Of a stretch of 64,000 nucleotides of DNA, positions 1 through 10,659 are shown one piece after another. The position numbers were made by a program, and so were the translations under genes. This DNA is from Phenylobacterium sp. (GTDB taxonomy: Bacteria > Pseudomonadota > Alphaproteobacteria > Caulobacterales > Caulobacteraceae), in assembly GCF_004299445.1 (NCBI RefSeq), contig NZ_SCTC01000063.1, positions 1 through 64,000 of the forward strand. The letters are read 5' to 3'. The notes below the pieces were generated by a model that saw nothing but the letters and a program-made list of their open reading frames with translations, ran no database searches and was not told where the DNA came from. Numbering within the stretch: position 1 is the stretch's first letter; the number at the start of each line of letters is the position of its first letter.

Positions 1-671
1 AGTCCGCCCGCTAGTCTTAATATCACGATGACGCCCCAGCCTTTTACGGGGCCGACGTACTGGACAAGCCCGGCGGCCGGACTGACGACGCGCCCGCCGT
101 GGGCCGCCGACAGCGTCAGGCCGTTCGATCGGCCGCCTCCCGTGAGCGGCGCGCCGAACCGCCGGATGATGGGTCCCTGCGTCGGCAGGACCAGGCGCGC
201 GGGCGGCGTCAGGATGGGCGCGTCGCCTGAGACCGTGCCTCGGAGTCGCAAATCCACCGAGGTGTCAGGCTCCGGCAGGGCCTCGGCGGCCAGGCTGTCG
301 CGTTCGAACAGCGCCTCGCTCTGCACGGCCGCGAGCCGGCGCTGGCGCATCACTTCGGTCGCGCCCTCGGCATAGCTCTGGGCGCGGCCCTGCAGTTGCG
401 GCGTCAGCGCCTTGACGAGGATGGCGGCCCGCACCGCGTCCTTGGCGTCCTGCGGCGAGACCAGCAGGGCCGGGGGCGGGTCGCGCTTCAGCTGTTCCAG
501 GACCGACAACAGGCGCGACAGGCGGTGCATGTTGACGCCCTGGTCGACCGAAAGTTCGGTCTCGGCCAGGTTCAGCCGCTCCAGACTGGACGTCGCCGCC
601 AGCGCCGCAACCCCTAGCGCCAGGGCGGCGAGGGCCCCAACGGCCAGAACGGGGGTGAGAAGGCGAGGCAT
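1..671 (-). CDS. EnvC-like murein hydrolase activator, M23/LytM family (partial, 3' end beyond window)
   Basis: Reading leftward, 223 codons are open to the window edge. Residues 1-26 form a hydrophobic signal/anchor segment, residues 27-130 a charged helical region likely to be coiled coil, and from about residue 155 a LytM-type start is visible (LPTQGPIIRRFG, then HGGRVVSPAAGLVQYVG). This is the order seen in EnvC/peptidase M23 proteins, which activate amidases to split septal peptidoglycan in the periplasm. The ATG shares one base with the rlmH stop (TGATG), so the two are translationally coupled. The last motif of the LytM domain lies outside the window, so whether it is catalytic or degenerate cannot be judged. 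Confidence 0.85.
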   Translation of the reverse strand, partial: MPRLLTPVLAVGALAALALGVAALAATSSLERLNLAETELSVDQGVNMHRLSRLLSVLEQLKRDPPPALLVSPQDAKDAVRAAILVKALTPQLQGRAQSYAEGATEVMRQRRLAAVQSEALFERDSLAAEALPEPDTSVDLRLRGTVSGDAPILTPPARLVLPTQGPIIRRFGAPLTGGGRSNGLTLSAAHGGRVVSPAAGLVQYVGPVKGWGVIVILRLAGG

Positions 672-1135
672 CAGTCCCGATGATACGGTGATCCGGCCAG
701 AATGGAGACTGCCCGATAGACCTGTTCGCACAGCATCGCCCGCGCCAGGGCGTGCGGCCAGGTCTGGGGTCCGAACGCCAGCGTGCCCTGGACGGTCCTC
801 ACCAGCTCGGGGTCCAGCCCGTCGGCGCCGCCGATCAGGAACACCAGCCGCCGCACGCCGCGGTCGCGCAGCATCCCTATTTCCTCGGCGAAGGCGCGGC
901 TGGCCCGGGCCTTGCCCCGCTCGTCGCAGGCGATCACGTGGCTGTCGGCCAGATGGGCCCGAAGCGCCTCGGCCTCGGCCGCCTTACCTGGCTTGCGGCT
1001 CTCGACCTCGACCACTTCCACGGGTCCCAGGCCCAGCGACCGCCCGGCCGCGGTCGCCCGCTCGAGATAGAGCTTCACAAGCTCGGTCTCGGGCGAGCGG
1101 GCCAGGCGGCCGATGGCGACGATGCAGATCCTCAC
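671..1135 (-). CDS. rlmH: 23S rRNA pseudouridine1915 N3-methyltransferase RlmH
   Basis: A 154-residue SPOUT methyltransferase of the size usual for RlmH. The glycine-rich SAM-binding loop FLIGGADGLDPE lies near residues 99-110, and the protein ends in the family signature GSPYHRD. RlmH methylates pseudouridine 1915 in helix 69 of 23S rRNA on assembled 70S ribosomes. In related genomes it usually directly follows rsfS; here asd and an amidase gene lie between them. The stop overlaps the start of the EnvC-like gene, and asd ends about 10 bases upstream, so it appears to be within the same leftward transcription unit. Confidence 0.95.
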   Translation of the reverse strand: MRICIVAIGRLARSPETELVKLYLERATAAGRSLGLGPVEVVEVESRKPGKAAEAEALRAHLADSHVIACDERGKARASRAFAEEIGMLRDRGVRRLVFLIGGADGLDPELVRTVQGTLAFGPQTWPHALARAMLCEQVYRAVSILAGSPYHRD

Positions 1136-1145
1136 GCGGGCAGTG

Positions 1146-2186
1146 TTACGCCACCAGCAGCTGTTCGGCGATCTGCACCGCGTTGAGGGCGGCGCCCTTC
1201 AACAGCTGGTCGCCCGCCAGCAGCATCGCCACCGAGCGGCCCGACGGGTCGCCCAGGTCGCGCCGGATGCGGCCCACCAGCACGTCGCCCTGGCCCTGCG
1301 CCTCGATCGGCATCGGGAAGTAATTGCGCTCACGGTCGTCGACGATGCGCACGCCCATCGCCTCTTCCAGGCATTCGCGCACGGCGGCCGGCGGCACGGG
1401 GGCGTCCAGCTCGGCGGTGACGGCGATGGTGTGGGCGCGCAGCACGGGCACGCGCACGCAGGTGACGCCGATCGGCAGGGCGCCGCTGGACAGGATCCGC
1501 CGCGTCTCGGCGATCACCTTCAGCTCCTCGCCATTGTAGCCGCTCTGCAGGTCGACGGTGTCGTTGTGGCTGAAGACGTTGAAGGCGTACGGGTGCGGCA
1601 GCACCTGGGGCTTGTACTCGCGGCCTTCCAGATAGGCCTGGGTCGAGGCGACCAGTTCGTCCATGGCGGGCTGACCGGCGCCCGAGGCGGCCTGGTAGGT
1701 GGCCACCTGCAGCCGACGCAGGCCGAAGCGGCGCTGGAGCGGGGCCACGGCCATGCAGAGGATGATGGCGGTGCAGTTGGGATTGGCGATGACGCCGCGA
1801 TGATTGGCCAGGGTCTCGAGGTTCACCTCAGGCACCACCAGGGGGCAGTCGAGGTCCATGCGGAAGGCCGAGGAGTTGTCCACGACCACGGCGCCGGCGG
1901 CCTGGGCGACGGGGGCGTACTTGCGCGAGGTGTCCGAGTCGGCGGCGAACAGGGCCAGCTGCACGCCCTTGAAGCTGTCGGGGCCGACCTCGCCCACCAT
2001 CAGGTCCTGTCCGCGGTACTGCAGCACCTTGCCGGCGGAACGCGCCGAGGCCAGTAGGCGCAGGCCCTGGACGGGGAAGTCGCGGTCTTCCAGGCAGCGG
2101 ATCAGTTCAGCGCCCACGGCGCCGGTCGCGCCCACGATGGCGACGACGGGATTTCGCAGGGATCGGTAGGAAGGCTGGGTCAGCAT
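1146..2186 (-). CDS. asd: Aspartate-semialdehyde dehydrogenase
   Basis: A 346-residue enzyme converting aspartyl phosphate to aspartate semialdehyde for lysine, diaminopimelate, threonine and methionine synthesis. The NADP-binding loop GATGAVG is at residues 19-25, and the catalytic cysteine is Cys138 in NPNCTAI. The chosen ATG at 2186 has AGAGGA a few bases upstream; a longer reading frame to 2258 adds 24 residues unlike the family and lacks such a site. It lies between the amidase and rlmH in the leftward block, an unusual position for asd. The 230-base gap on its 5' side carries a nested inverted repeat, so it may have its own promoter or leader. Confidence 0.93.
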   Translation of the reverse strand: MLTQPSYRSLRNPVVAIVGATGAVGAELIRCLEDRDFPVQGLRLLASARSAGKVLQYRGQDLMVGEVGPDSFKGVQLALFAADSDTSRKYAPVAQAAGAVVVDNSSAFRMDLDCPLVVPEVNLETLANHRGVIANPNCTAIILCMAVAPLQRRFGLRRLQVATYQAASGAGQPAMDELVASTQAYLEGREYKPQVLPHPYAFNVFSHNDTVDLQSGYNGEELKVIAETRRILSSGALPIGVTCVRVPVLRAHTIAVTAELDAPVPPAAVRECLEEAMGVRIVDDRERNYFPMPIEAQGQGDVLVGRIRRDLGDPSGRSVAMLLAGDQLLKGAALNAVQIAEQLLVA

Positions 2187-2297
2187 CGTCGGTGTCCTCT
2201 TGAGTTTGAGGCCCGAAGTGCGAGGTGGCTTTGCTTTGGAAGAGCGCGCCCCGCACATCGGGCGGAGCGCTTTGGGAGTGTGCTGCTAGTCGCGCGC

Positions 2298-2339
2298 ACC
2301 CGCAAACGCCCCGCCGGAGCGGGTCGTCATTTTGCGGGT
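2298..2339. repeat. Nested inverted repeat between amidase and asd
   Basis: ACCCGCAAA at 2298-2306 is the exact inverse of TTTGCGGGT at 2331-2339. Between them is a second hairpin, CCCGC (2310-2314) with GCGGG (2319-2323). In the plus direction it is followed by AATTTTTT, like an intrinsic terminator, but the flanking genes are transcribed on the minus strand. It may stop antisense transcription or act as a leader structure for asd. Confidence 0.5.
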
Positions 2340-2416
2340 AATTTTTTGCGCGGACGCGAACATCGCGCCGCCTCTAGCGGCAGGAGGCGGCGCTGTAAAG
2401 CCCTCGATGGGTGAGA

Positions 2417-3805
2417 TCACATCGGCGGGGGCGGGACAAAGCCACCGAACTCGCGCTCCAGGAGGCCCGCGAACGCGATGGTGGTGCGGTCCTCGAGGTG
2501 CCCGCCCATCACCTGGATGCCGATCGGCAGCCCGCCGCGGGTGAACCCCATCGGCAACGCCGTGGCCGGCAGGTTGGGCAGCAGCGCCACGCCCGGCCAC
2601 GCGATCTGGCTGAAATAGGGCGTCAGCTTGCCGTTGATCGTATGGGTGCGCCTCTGGGTGTCGGGATCGTCGTTGTGCGGGAACGCCGTCACGCCGATGG
2701 TGGGCGTCAGCACCACGTCGAAACGCTCGAAGAAGGCGGACCAGCGTCGCTGGAAGGCCACCTGGGCGTCGAGAAGGCCCATCCACTCGTGAGCGTTCAT
2801 GGTCGTGCCGCCCGGTGTTCCGCGCGACATGGCCGCGCCCAGGATGCCCATGTAGACCCCGTGCTGCGCCGCCAGGTCGGGGAGCCGATCGCTGCCGCGC
2901 GACACCTGGACGCCCAGGTCGTCCAGGCGGGCCGCCACGCTGTCGAGTGCAGCGCGGATCTCGTCGTCGGTCTCGACCAGAGGGTGGCTGTCCAGCACCA
3001 GGACGCGATAGTCGGCGAGGTCGGCGTGACGGGGCGGCGGCAGGTCCAGGCGATACCCCTTGGCGACATCCGGCTCCGGGCCCGCGATCACGTCCAGGGC
3101 GCGCTGAAGATCAGCGGCGCTGCGGGCCAGAGGGCCGATCACCGCCAGCGTGGTCGGGCCGGGATCGAGGCCGGGCGGGGCGTGCCCCCGGGACGGCGCC
3201 AGTTCCCAGGTGGGCTTGTGACCGAAGACGCCGCAGAAGGCGGCCGGCACCCGGATGGAGCCCCCGATGTCCGAGCCCAGCTCCAGCGCCGACATCCCTG
3301 TCGCCAGCGCCGCGGCGCTGCCGCCCGACGAGCCGCCGGGCGAACGGGAGAGGTCCCATGGATTGCAGGTGCGGCCGTAGACCGGGTTGTGGCTCTGCCA
3401 GTCCGCGAGGAAGGGCGGAACGTTGGTCTTGCCCAGGATGATGGCGCCGGCGTTCTTCAGCCGCGTAACGGCCACCGAGTCTGTCTCCGCCACGAAGCCG
3501 CTGAAGGCCGGGCTGCCCCAGTTGGTGGGCAGGCCTTCGACGTTGTGGCTTTCCTTGACCGTCATCGGCAGGCCCAACAGCGGGCCACGCTCGCCGCGGG
3601 CCAGCGCCGCGTCTGCAGCCCGGGCCGCCTGGCGCGCGCGCTCGAAATCGCGGACGACGACCGCGTTGATCGTGCTGTCGCGGGCCTCGATGCGGGCGAT
3701 GGCGGCGTCGGTGAGCTCCAGCGCGCCCACCTTGCGGCCGGCCAGCGCCTCGACGATCTCGCCGGCGGATTGGTCCAGCAGGTCGCGGTTCAGCGTCTCG
3801 GACAT
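2417..3805 (-). CDS. Amidase signature family hydrolase
   Basis: 462 residues, typical for amidase signature enzymes. The Ser-cisSer-Lys triad can be read: Lys84 in MTVKES, Ser159 in PGGSSGGSAAAL, and the nucleophile Ser183 in DIGGSIRVPA. Such enzymes hydrolyse amide bonds; they include GatA, but no GatB or GatC gene is nearby and the C-terminal half looks like a stand-alone amidase, so the substrate is unknown. The start at 3805 is supported by AGGGAG upstream; a longer frame to 4030 would run over rsfS. It interrupts the usual rsfS-rlmH order. Confidence 0.88.
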   Translation of the reverse strand: MSETLNRDLLDQSAGEIVEALAGRKVGALELTDAAIARIEARDSTINAVVVRDFERARQAARAADAALARGERGPLLGLPMTVKESHNVEGLPTNWGSPAFSGFVAETDSVAVTRLKNAGAIILGKTNVPPFLADWQSHNPVYGRTCNPWDLSRSPGGSSGGSAAALATGMSALELGSDIGGSIRVPAAFCGVFGHKPTWELAPSRGHAPPGLDPGPTTLAVIGPLARSAADLQRALDVIAGPEPDVAKGYRLDLPPPRHADLADYRVLVLDSHPLVETDDEIRAALDSVAARLDDLGVQVSRGSDRLPDLAAQHGVYMGILGAAMSRGTPGGTTMNAHEWMGLLDAQVAFQRRWSAFFERFDVVLTPTIGVTAFPHNDDPDTQRRTHTINGKLTPYFSQIAWPGVALLPNLPATALPMGFTRGGLPIGIQVMGGHLEDRTTIAFAGLLEREFGGFVPPPPM

Positions 3806-3889
3806 GTCGCGTTTCTCCCTGACGTGATCGTGCCGCCACGGACCGGAGAGAGTCCAGCCGCGCGCGACTGCACAAGCGCGGCGCAGGCC

Positions 3890-3916
3890 ACGTTCTCCCG
3901 CGAGGGGAGAGGGAAA
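3890..3916. repeat. Short CTCCC/GGGAG palindromic intergenic repeat
   Basis: Between rsfS and the amidase a small palindrome, CTCCCGCGAGGGGAG with extended arms, resembles the arms of the larger repeat elements found elsewhere in the window (for example at 32365-32571). It may be a solo arm of such an element. Confidence 0.4.
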
Positions 3917-3923
3917 CGCGGGC

Positions 3924-4337
3924 TTAGACGGCCTGGCGGTGGCCGCCGGTCTCGACCGACCAGATCTTCTCGATGTTGTAGAAGCTGCGGACTTCGGGGC
4001 GGAACAGGTGGACGATGACGTCGCCCGCATCGATCAGCACCCAGTCGGCGCTGGGCATGCCTTCGACCCGGCACTTTCCGTAGCCGGCGTCCTTCAGCGA
4101 CCGCAGCAGGTGGTCGGCCATGGCGCCCACATGCCGCTGCGAACGTCCGGACGCGACGATGAGGCCGTCGGCGACGGGGCTCTTTCCCTTGAGGTCGATG
4201 AAGACGACGTCCTGGGCCTGATCGTCGTCCAGCCGGTTGAGGATCAGATCCTCGATGCCGCCGGGGGCCGGGTCAGTATGGGAGGCTTCGGCGTCGGCCG
4301 GGGCCTCGTGCGCAGATTGCGCAATCTCACGGTTCAG
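3924..4337 (-). CDS. rsfS: Ribosome silencing factor RsfS, apparent CTG start
   Basis: 137 residues. The RsfS/Iojap core is clear: GIEDLILNRLDDDQAQDVV, then FIDLKGKSPVADGLIVASG, SQRHVGAMADHLL and a C-terminus with DAGDVIVHLFRPEVRSFYN. RsfS binds L14 and blocks subunit joining in starved cells. The frame is closed by TAA at 4350-4352, and no ATG, GTG or TTG precedes the conserved core. The only reasonable start is CTG at 4337-4335, exactly 8 bases after AGGAG. A GTG at 4130 would remove half the domain. It lies downstream of nadD and upstream of the amidase gene. Confidence 0.88.
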   Translation of the reverse strand: MNREIAQSAHEAPADAEASHTDPAPGGIEDLILNRLDDDQAQDVVFIDLKGKSPVADGLIVASGRSQRHVGAMADHLLRSLKDAGYGKCRVEGMPSADWVLIDAGDVIVHLFRPEVRSFYNIEKIWSVETGGHRQAV

Positions 4338-4502
4338 CGGGGTTGCTCCTTATGATGTCCACGCTCCTAGGACCCTATCACAGGACGCGGCCCGGGTCAG
4401 GCGCCGTCGCATGACATCAAGCCGCGGGCTGTCTCGCGTGTTCCCGATCGCCGCGAGAGGGGCTGCCCCCTCGTCCGCCCGCCGGCCCCGCACGGGCGAA
4501 GG

Positions 4503-5174
4503 CTATCCCTTGCTGGGGGGCCGCGCGCGCTGCTGGCGCTCGCGAAGGGCGGTCGAGGACTGGAAGTTGAAGCGTCCGAACAGGAAGGACCAGGCCGGCG
4601 TCTTGCTGCCGGCCAGGCGGACGGCGGCGTGGCTGGGAACCCGGAAGCGGGCGAAGCGCAGGGCTGCGGGTGAGAAGCGGCTCTTCAGCGAGATCCACGG
4701 GCGCGAGACCACGGCGACCGGGACCTCCTGCATTATCTGGGTCCAGCCCCTCCAGCGATGGAAGGTGGCCAGGCTGTCCGCGCCCATGATCCACACGAAG
4801 TGGACGCCTGGGTAACGGGCCTTGAGGCTGCGGATGGTGTCGATGGTGTAGGTCGACCCCAGCTTCGTCTCGGCGCCGACCACGATCATGTCGATGCCCT
4901 GGGTCAGGGCCCGCGCGCCGGCGATGCGCTCGTCCAGGTCGGCGGTCTCGTGTCGCGACTTCAGCGGATTCTGCGGCGAAACCAGCCAGACCACGCGGTC
5001 CAGTCCCAGCCGGCGCTTGGCGGTCTCGGCCACGTGGGCATGACCGTCATGGGCCGGATTGAACGAGCCGCCGTACAGCCCGACCTTCATCCCGCGGGTC
5101 AGGCTGAATCCCAGGCGCAGCGCCTGCGGGCGACCGGCGACGGGCGCGCGGCGCGCCGGGCCTGCGAACCACAT
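4503..5174 (-). CDS. nadD: Nicotinate-nucleotide adenylyltransferase NadD
   Basis: 223 residues. The nucleotidyltransferase motif GLYGGSFNPAHDGH is near residues 32-45, and SxTYTIDT and WIMGADSLATFHRW follow at the expected distances. NadD makes deamido-NAD from NaMN and ATP in NAD synthesis. The start at 5174, 9 bases after the proA stop, gives about 28 residues before the core; a start at 5090 (MKVGLYGG) would match shorter family members but has no clear ribosome binding site, so the N-terminus is uncertain. Confidence 0.92.
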   Translation of the reverse strand: MWFAGPARRAPVAGRPQALRLGFSLTRGMKVGLYGGSFNPAHDGHAHVAETAKRRLGLDRVVWLVSPQNPLKSRHETADLDERIAGARALTQGIDMIVVGAETKLGSTYTIDTIRSLKARYPGVHFVWIMGADSLATFHRWRGWTQIMQEVPVAVVSRPWISLKSRFSPAALRFARFRVPSHAAVRLAGSKTPAWSFLFGRFNFQSSTALRERQQRARPPSKG

Positions 5175-5182
5175 GCGCCCGG

Positions 5183-6748
5183 TCAGCTCTGACGGGGCGG
5201 GGTGGGCGCGCCCCCGCGGTCGAGGTCGAGATCGGTCTGCCGCACGCGAGCCCGAACCGTGAAGACGCCGTCGCCGGCCAGCACGCCGCCGCGCGCGAAC
5301 AGGCGGCCGTTCTCCCAGTTGGACAGGCCCAGCTCGGGCTTGTTCAGCGCATATTGGCCGTCCACCCAGCGGGTGAAGCCGTCGCCGACGAAGGGCGCGT
5401 CGATGGTCTCGTAGAAGCGCGCGTGCGCCGACGGATCCTCCGAGATCAGCGAGGCGGCGAAGCGGGGGCTGTAGGTGTTGAACAGCGCCACGGCCTCGGC
5501 GACGTCATCGACGATCTTCAGGCTGACCTCGGGGGTCTCCTCCCACTCCCACTCGCGGCCCAGGTCGGCGTCAGCGACCGGCTCGGCCAGCGCCTCCTCC
5601 ACCGGGCCGTGGGCGCGGACCACGGTGGTGCGCGCGACGCGCCAGACCTCGGGCAGCCGCTCGAAGTCGGCCTCAGCCATGTGCAGCTTGCAGCCCGTGC
5701 GGCGCTCGCCCGCGCGCGCCAGCGCCTGCAGGAACACGGGGACCAACTCGTCGGCCCGATCGCGCACGATGCAGCAGACGTTCAGCGTGTTGCAGACCTT
5801 GCGGTCCAGCGAGTGGTAGACGGCGGCGTAGAAGCGCTCGGCGTCGGCGGTGGCGTCGGCGACCATCCAGGCGCCGCCCGTGCCGTGCAGGCTGACCGGC
5901 GTGCCGGCCTGCCTGGCGATGGCGCCCAGTTGCGACACCGCCGGGCCGGACCCGCGGGCGACAGCCAGCGCCAGCCGACTGTCGGCGAACATGGCCCAGC
6001 CGGCGGCGTGGGCCGCGGAGTCCACCAGGACGGCCGCGCCTTCGGGCAGTCCGGCCTCGGCCAGCGCCGGGTCCAGGGCGTTCGCGACGATGGCTCGCGC
6101 CGTGCCCAGGGCGTCCGAGCCGATGCGGAAGACCACCGTGTTGCCCGCGCGGATCACGCCGGTGGCGTCGGCGAAGACGTTGGGGCGGCCCTCGAAGACG
6201 AAGCCCACGGGTCCCAGCGGCGCCATGACCTGGGTCACCGACCAGCCGGGATGGTCGACGCGCTCCAGCACCCGGCCCCGCGGGGCCTCGGCGTCGCGCC
6301 AGGCCTGCAGGCCCGCGATCATGTCGCGCCGCATGGCGTCCGAGGCGGCCAGCCGCGTGGTGGACCGTCCCCGGGCCCTGGCGCTCTCGACGTCGGCGGC
6401 GTTGGCGGCGCTGATGGCGGCCCAGGCGGCGTCGTCGGCCAGCCGGGCGGCAAAGGTGTCGAAGAAGGCGGTGATGGCCGCATCGGTCACCTCGCCCATG
6501 CGGGTGAAAGCGGCCGCGGCGCGCCCGACGGCGCCCTGGGCGGCGGCGTGCTCGGCGGCGGGAATGTGCAGCAGGTCGCCGGTGTCTTGCACCACGACGA
6601 GCCTGTCGCCGGGGCGGAAGGCCGCCGCCAGTTCCGGGCTTACATAGGCGACGCGGTCGCCGCCGAACGGGATCGCCTGGCCGGGCGCGAGCGCCTCCAG
6701 TCGTCCGTTCGTCCGCGCTGCGCCGCTGTCGTCCACCCCGGACCCCAT
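5183..6748 (-). CDS. proA: Glutamate-5-semialdehyde dehydrogenase with N-terminal extension
   Basis: 521 residues, about 90-100 longer than typical ProA. Residues 1 to about 75 form an extra N-terminal segment (AIPFGGDRVAYVSPELAAAF and so on) before the aldehyde dehydrogenase fold. The catalytic cysteine is in DRKVCNTLN; FVFEGRPNVFADATG and GTGG-type loops are present. It reduces glutamyl-5-phosphate to the semialdehyde for proline synthesis. It follows proB by 19 bases, supporting the ProA call although the sequence is divergent from the Escherichia coli type. The extension is unexplained. Confidence 0.85.
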   Translation of the reverse strand: MGSGVDDSGAARTNGRLEALAPGQAIPFGGDRVAYVSPELAAAFRPGDRLVVVQDTGDLLHIPAAEHAAAQGAVGRAAAAFTRMGEVTDAAITAFFDTFAARLADDAAWAAISAANAADVESARARGRSTTRLAASDAMRRDMIAGLQAWRDAEAPRGRVLERVDHPGWSVTQVMAPLGPVGFVFEGRPNVFADATGVIRAGNTVVFRIGSDALGTARAIVANALDPALAEAGLPEGAAVLVDSAAHAAGWAMFADSRLALAVARGSGPAVSQLGAIARQAGTPVSLHGTGGAWMVADATADAERFYAAVYHSLDRKVCNTLNVCCIVRDRADELVPVFLQALARAGERRTGCKLHMAEADFERLPEVWRVARTTVVRAHGPVEEALAEPVADADLGREWEWEETPEVSLKIVDDVAEAVALFNTYSPRFAASLISEDPSAHARFYETIDAPFVGDGFTRWVDGQYALNKPELGLSNWENGRLFARGGVLAGDGVFTVRARVRQTDLDLDRGGAPTPPRQS

Positions 6749-6767
6749 ATGCTCAACTTGAGCCTTA

Positions 6768-9514
<2,747 letters not shown>

Positions 9515-10108
9515 TCAGGCCAGCCAGACCATCATGCGCGTGGCCACGGGCTCGGCGCGGGCGACGCTCATGCGCTGCTCGATGTCGCCGGTGTAGAGGA
9601 AGCCCGCCTTCACCAGCACCTGGCCCGAGGCCTTGTTGTCGGCGAAGTGGCCGGCCCACATCACGTGGCGGCGCCAGTCGAACTTCACCCAGCGCAGCGC
9701 CGCGGTCAGGGCCTCGGTCGCATAGCCCCGGTTCCAGAACGGCCGGCCCAGCCAGTAGCCCACCTCGCTTCGGCCCCGTTCGCTATGCGAACGAGAACCT
9801 GGCAAAGAATCCGCCATGGGCGCGCCCATGGCGGGGGCCTCGTTCCGGTCGAACGCCAGCACGCCCATCAGCCCGAACTGGCGATGCTCGATGGCGAAGG
9901 TCGCCTCATGGCGCGGATCGGCCCGCTCGGCGGCGGCCACGAAGGCCTCGGCGTCGGCCGGACGATAGGGGTAGGGCATCCGCGAGGTGTTCCCCGCGAC
10001 GCCCAGGTCGTTGGCGAGCTCGGCCACGGCGGCCGCATCGTTGCGGGTGACGCCCCGCAGGATCAGGCGGTCGGTCCCTATGCAGGGTCTGACATCGACG
10101 GCGCACAT
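9515..10108 (-). CDS. GNAT family N-acetyltransferase (RimJ/RimL type)
   Basis: 197 residues. The beginning TDRLILRGVTRNDAAAV and the block SEVGYWLGRPFWNRGYATEAL are typical of RimJ/RimL-like acetyltransferases that use acetyl-CoA on amino groups of proteins or small molecules. The start has GGGAGG 8 bases upstream. The gene lies between rpmA and bioY, as in related Caulobacterales genomes, but the substrate is unknown. Codons for residues near 90-100 contain a perfect 24-base palindrome (9811-9834). Confidence 0.88.
   Translation of the reverse strand: MCAVDVRPCIGTDRLILRGVTRNDAAAVAELANDLGVAGNTSRMPYPYRPADAEAFVAAAERADPRHEATFAIEHRQFGLMGVLAFDRNEAPAMGAPMADSLPGSRSHSERGRSEVGYWLGRPFWNRGYATEALTAALRWVKFDWRRHVMWAGHFADNKASGQVLVKAGFLYTGDIEQRMSVARAEPVATRMMVWLA
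9811..9834. repeat. Perfect 24-base palindrome inside an acetyltransferase gene
   Basis: The half-site CCGCCATGGGCG is followed immediately by its exact reverse complement. It lies in a poorly conserved, low-complexity stretch of the GNAT coding sequence. Confidence 0.7.
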
Positions 10109-10190
10109 TTCACTTACCTCCCGGCCTTCTGGCGCCTTCAGGCGAGGTGGGAACCGGCTCGCCGCCCGGAAGGCGCCAACTTCAAGAGTT

Positions 10191-10237
10191 GAGCGCGTTC
10201 GAACGCGAAACCGGCCCCACTTTCGCTGAACGCGCTC
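10191..10237. repeat. Dispersed alphaproteobacterial intergenic repeat
   Basis: GAGCGCGTTC at 10191-10200 is the exact inverse of GAACGCGCTC at 10228-10237, enclosing a GAACGCGAAACCGGC-CCCAC-TTTCGC core. From memory, closely similar elements (AAACCGGT-CCCACTTT cores) are common between genes in many Alphaproteobacteria; no search was run. It lies downstream of rpmA and upstream of the acetyltransferase. Confidence 0.6.
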
Positions 10238-10257
10238 TGCGAGGCCCTGAAACGACT

Positions 10258-10352
10258 GCGGGGAGCCCGGCGAAACCGGACTCCCCGCGAAGGTCGTCTG
10301 TCCGGTCCGCCCATTCTGGTGAGGCGGACCCGGAGAAAGGCAGGGTCCGCCT
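10258..10352 (-). terminator. Hairpin cluster downstream of rpmA
   Basis: Just after the rpmA stop, GGCGGACCC (10323-10331) can pair with GGGTCCGCC (10343-10351) or with GGTCCGCC (10304-10311). A further strong stem, GCGGGGAG (10258-10265) with CTCCCCGC (10281-10288), follows. There is no long T-run. The cluster probably ends or attenuates the rplU-rpmA transcript before the downstream genes. Confidence 0.55.
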
Positions 10353-10626
10353 ATTCGGCTGCGATCACCTTCTCGGCCGGCACCACCGTCGCGTAGGTAC
10401 GGTTCTTGGCCTTGGTCACGAACTTCACCGCACCGGTGACGAGCGCGAAGAGGGTGTGGTCCTTGCCCATGCCGACGTTTTCGCCCGGCCAGAACTTGGT
10501 GCCGCGCTGACGCACGATGATCGAGCCGGCGTTGATCGCCTCGCCACCGAACTTCTTCACGCCGAGACGGCGGCCCGCGGAATCGCGACCGTTACGCGAC
10601 GAACCACCGGATTTCTTGTGAGCCAT
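10351..10626 (-). CDS. rpmA: 50S ribosomal protein L27
   Basis: 91 residues, the normal size. It begins [20 protein letters not shown] with the conserved glycine-rich N-terminus that reaches the peptidyl-transferase centre, then GVKKFGGE and [15 protein letters not shown]. It follows rplU by 33 bases in the usual L21-L27 operon. The N-terminus shows no extra cleavable extension of the Firmicutes type. Confidence 0.98.
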   Translation of the reverse strand: MAHKKSGGSSRNGRDSAGRRLGVKKFGGEAINAGSIIVRQRGTKFWPGENVGMGKDHTLFALVTGAVKFVTKAKNRTYATVVPAEKVIAAE

Positions 10627-10659
10627 TGTGTGCTCCTGTCCTTAACTGAGGCGGTCCGA

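Noticed and set aside
412..1323. Long open frame on the plus strand across envC-like, rlmH and asd
   Set aside because: High GC makes long antisense frames common; the sequence is Arg/Ser/Pro-rich and the opposite strand has clear families.
2187..2297. Possible SAM-type riboswitch before asd
   Set aside because: The CACTTCGGGCC and GCAAAGCC words do not form the SAM-II pseudoknot pattern.
2411..4018. 535-codon open frame opposite the amidase
   Set aside because: Antisense shadow; the minus strand has a full catalytic triad.
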